Part shown: positions 63,635 to 64,000 of the stretch, one piece after another
Layout: each line of letters begins with the position of its first letter
Position numbering within the stretch: position 1 is the first letter of the stretch
DNA from: Shewanella eurypsychrophilus
GTDB taxonomy: Bacteria > Pseudomonadota > Gammaproteobacteria > Enterobacterales > Shewanellaceae
NCBI RefSeq assembly: GCF_007004545.3
Contig: NZ_CP045503.2
Coordinates: 590,501 to 654,500, forward strand
Direction: 5' to 3'
Length of the DNA stretch: 64,000 bases
Position numbers and translations under genes: made by a program
The notes under the pieces: generated by a model
Databases searched by the model: none
What the model saw: only the letters and a program-made list of their open reading frames with translations
What the model was told of the DNA's origin: nothing

Positions 63635-64000
63635 ATGAACTGGATGGAATTTGTTATACAGCTTTTTGATAAACTGGCTTGGCCATTTGTCATTCTTATC
63701 TGCGTGTTTAGTCTCAAACGTCCTATCTCTAAATTGATCCCGCTGGCCAAGAAACTTAAATTTAAAGATCTTGAAGTGGAGTTTGGCCAAGAACTGAAGG
63801 CGATTAGCCAGAAAGCAGAGGGTGCCTTTCCTGAACTTAAGTATGACAGAAAGTCCCTGCTTATCGCTTCTGCTAATAACCTGCCGAACTCAGCCGTTAT
63901 TCAAGCTTGGGAAGCTGTAGATACAGCAGCAGAATCCCTTATCAGAGCAAAAAAAATCAATATCGAATTAGATGTGAATACTCGCTATAAACATATCGAG
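63635..64000 (+). CDS. Membrane-anchored protein, N-terminal part (cut by window end)
   Basis: Open from the ATG at 63635 (AGGGA upstream) to the window end, 122 codons and no stop. One N-terminal membrane helix (LAWPFVILICVFSL, ~13-26) is followed by a basic segment and a soluble helical part with LKFKDLEVEFGQELKAIS. This topology is common in phage-defence or uncharacterised accessory membrane proteins, but that is only a resemblance; I cannot name the family from the fragment. Confidence 0.7.
   Translation, partial: MNWMEFVIQLFDKLAWPFVILICVFSLKRPISKLIPLAKKLKFKDLEVEFGQELKAISQKAEGAFPELKYDRKSLLIASANNLPNSAVIQAWEAVDTAAESLIRAKKINIELDVNTRYKHIE

Overview
The window looks like a chromosomal segment of a marine gammaproteobacterium, most likely Shewanella or a close relative. 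The evidence is gene order and protein similarity recalled from memory: hemC-hemD-hemX-hemY divergent from cyaA; cyaY / lptM-lysA-dapF-DUF484-xerC-yigB; prmA-dusB-fis; a Wolinella-type fumarate reductase (frdC-frdA-frdB); trxA-rho divergent from rhlB-gppA; TonB receptors; and hemB / tatD / tatCBA / ubiB-ubiJ-ubiE. No tRNA, rRNA, CRISPR array, IS transposase or prophage was seen.

Layout. 0.2-2.6 kb: three TadE/TadG-like pilus-assembly genes on the minus strand. 2.8-10.9 kb: a gene for a ~2,720-residue RTX adhesin with an N-terminal retention module, a TAAG motif like that cut by LapG proteases, Ig-like/VCBS repeats including seven almost identical 118-residue units, a von Willebrand A domain and C-terminal calcium-binding nonapeptides. 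11.2-15.3 kb: haem biosynthesis (hemCDXY). 15.5-17.9 kb: cyaA, with a good CRP-like site in the shared hemC/cyaA promoter region. 18.0-23.4 kb: frataxin, lysine/peptidoglycan precursor genes and xerC. 23.5-26.7 kb: an iron-sulfur repair protein, fis, dusB, prmA. 27.1-31.8 kb: fumarate reductase with two consecutive cytochrome b subunit genes, preceded by a CRP/FNR-like palindrome. 31.9-37.3 kb: LysR regulator, rho, trxA, rhlB, gppA. 37.8-44.6 kb: two TonB-dependent receptors and a periplasmic thioredoxin-like protein. 44.9-53.9 kb: hemB, a membrane diguanylate cyclase, tatD, tatCBA and ubiB/J/E, all on the minus strand. 54.2-58.2 kb: an arginase-family protein, a double-CHASE3 chemoreceptor and rraA. 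58.6-60.6 kb: small membrane protein, PAP2 phosphatase, glycosyltransferase. 60.6-64.0 kb: a repeat-rich, gene-poor accessory stretch with one unrecognised protein and a membrane-protein gene cut by the window end.

Many of these genes serve respiration and its cofactors: haem synthesis, ubiquinone synthesis, Tat export, anaerobic fumarate respiration and cAMP signalling. The CRP-like sites at cyaA and frd suggest a shared cAMP link, which is inference.

The most unusual signal is non-coding. Six short arrays of 7-bp units (CCTAGNN, AGAACTT, ACTTAAA and similar) lie in spacers. Five of them sit just after a stop codon, between it and any terminator. Nearly every unit keeps a TAG or TAA on both strands, and the 7-bp period rotates the frame, so three units give stops in all six frames. 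Two other families of structured intergenic repeats occur as pairs at 60.7-61.2 kb and 62.8-63.6 kb; the first pair shows a compensatory base-pair change in a hairpin.
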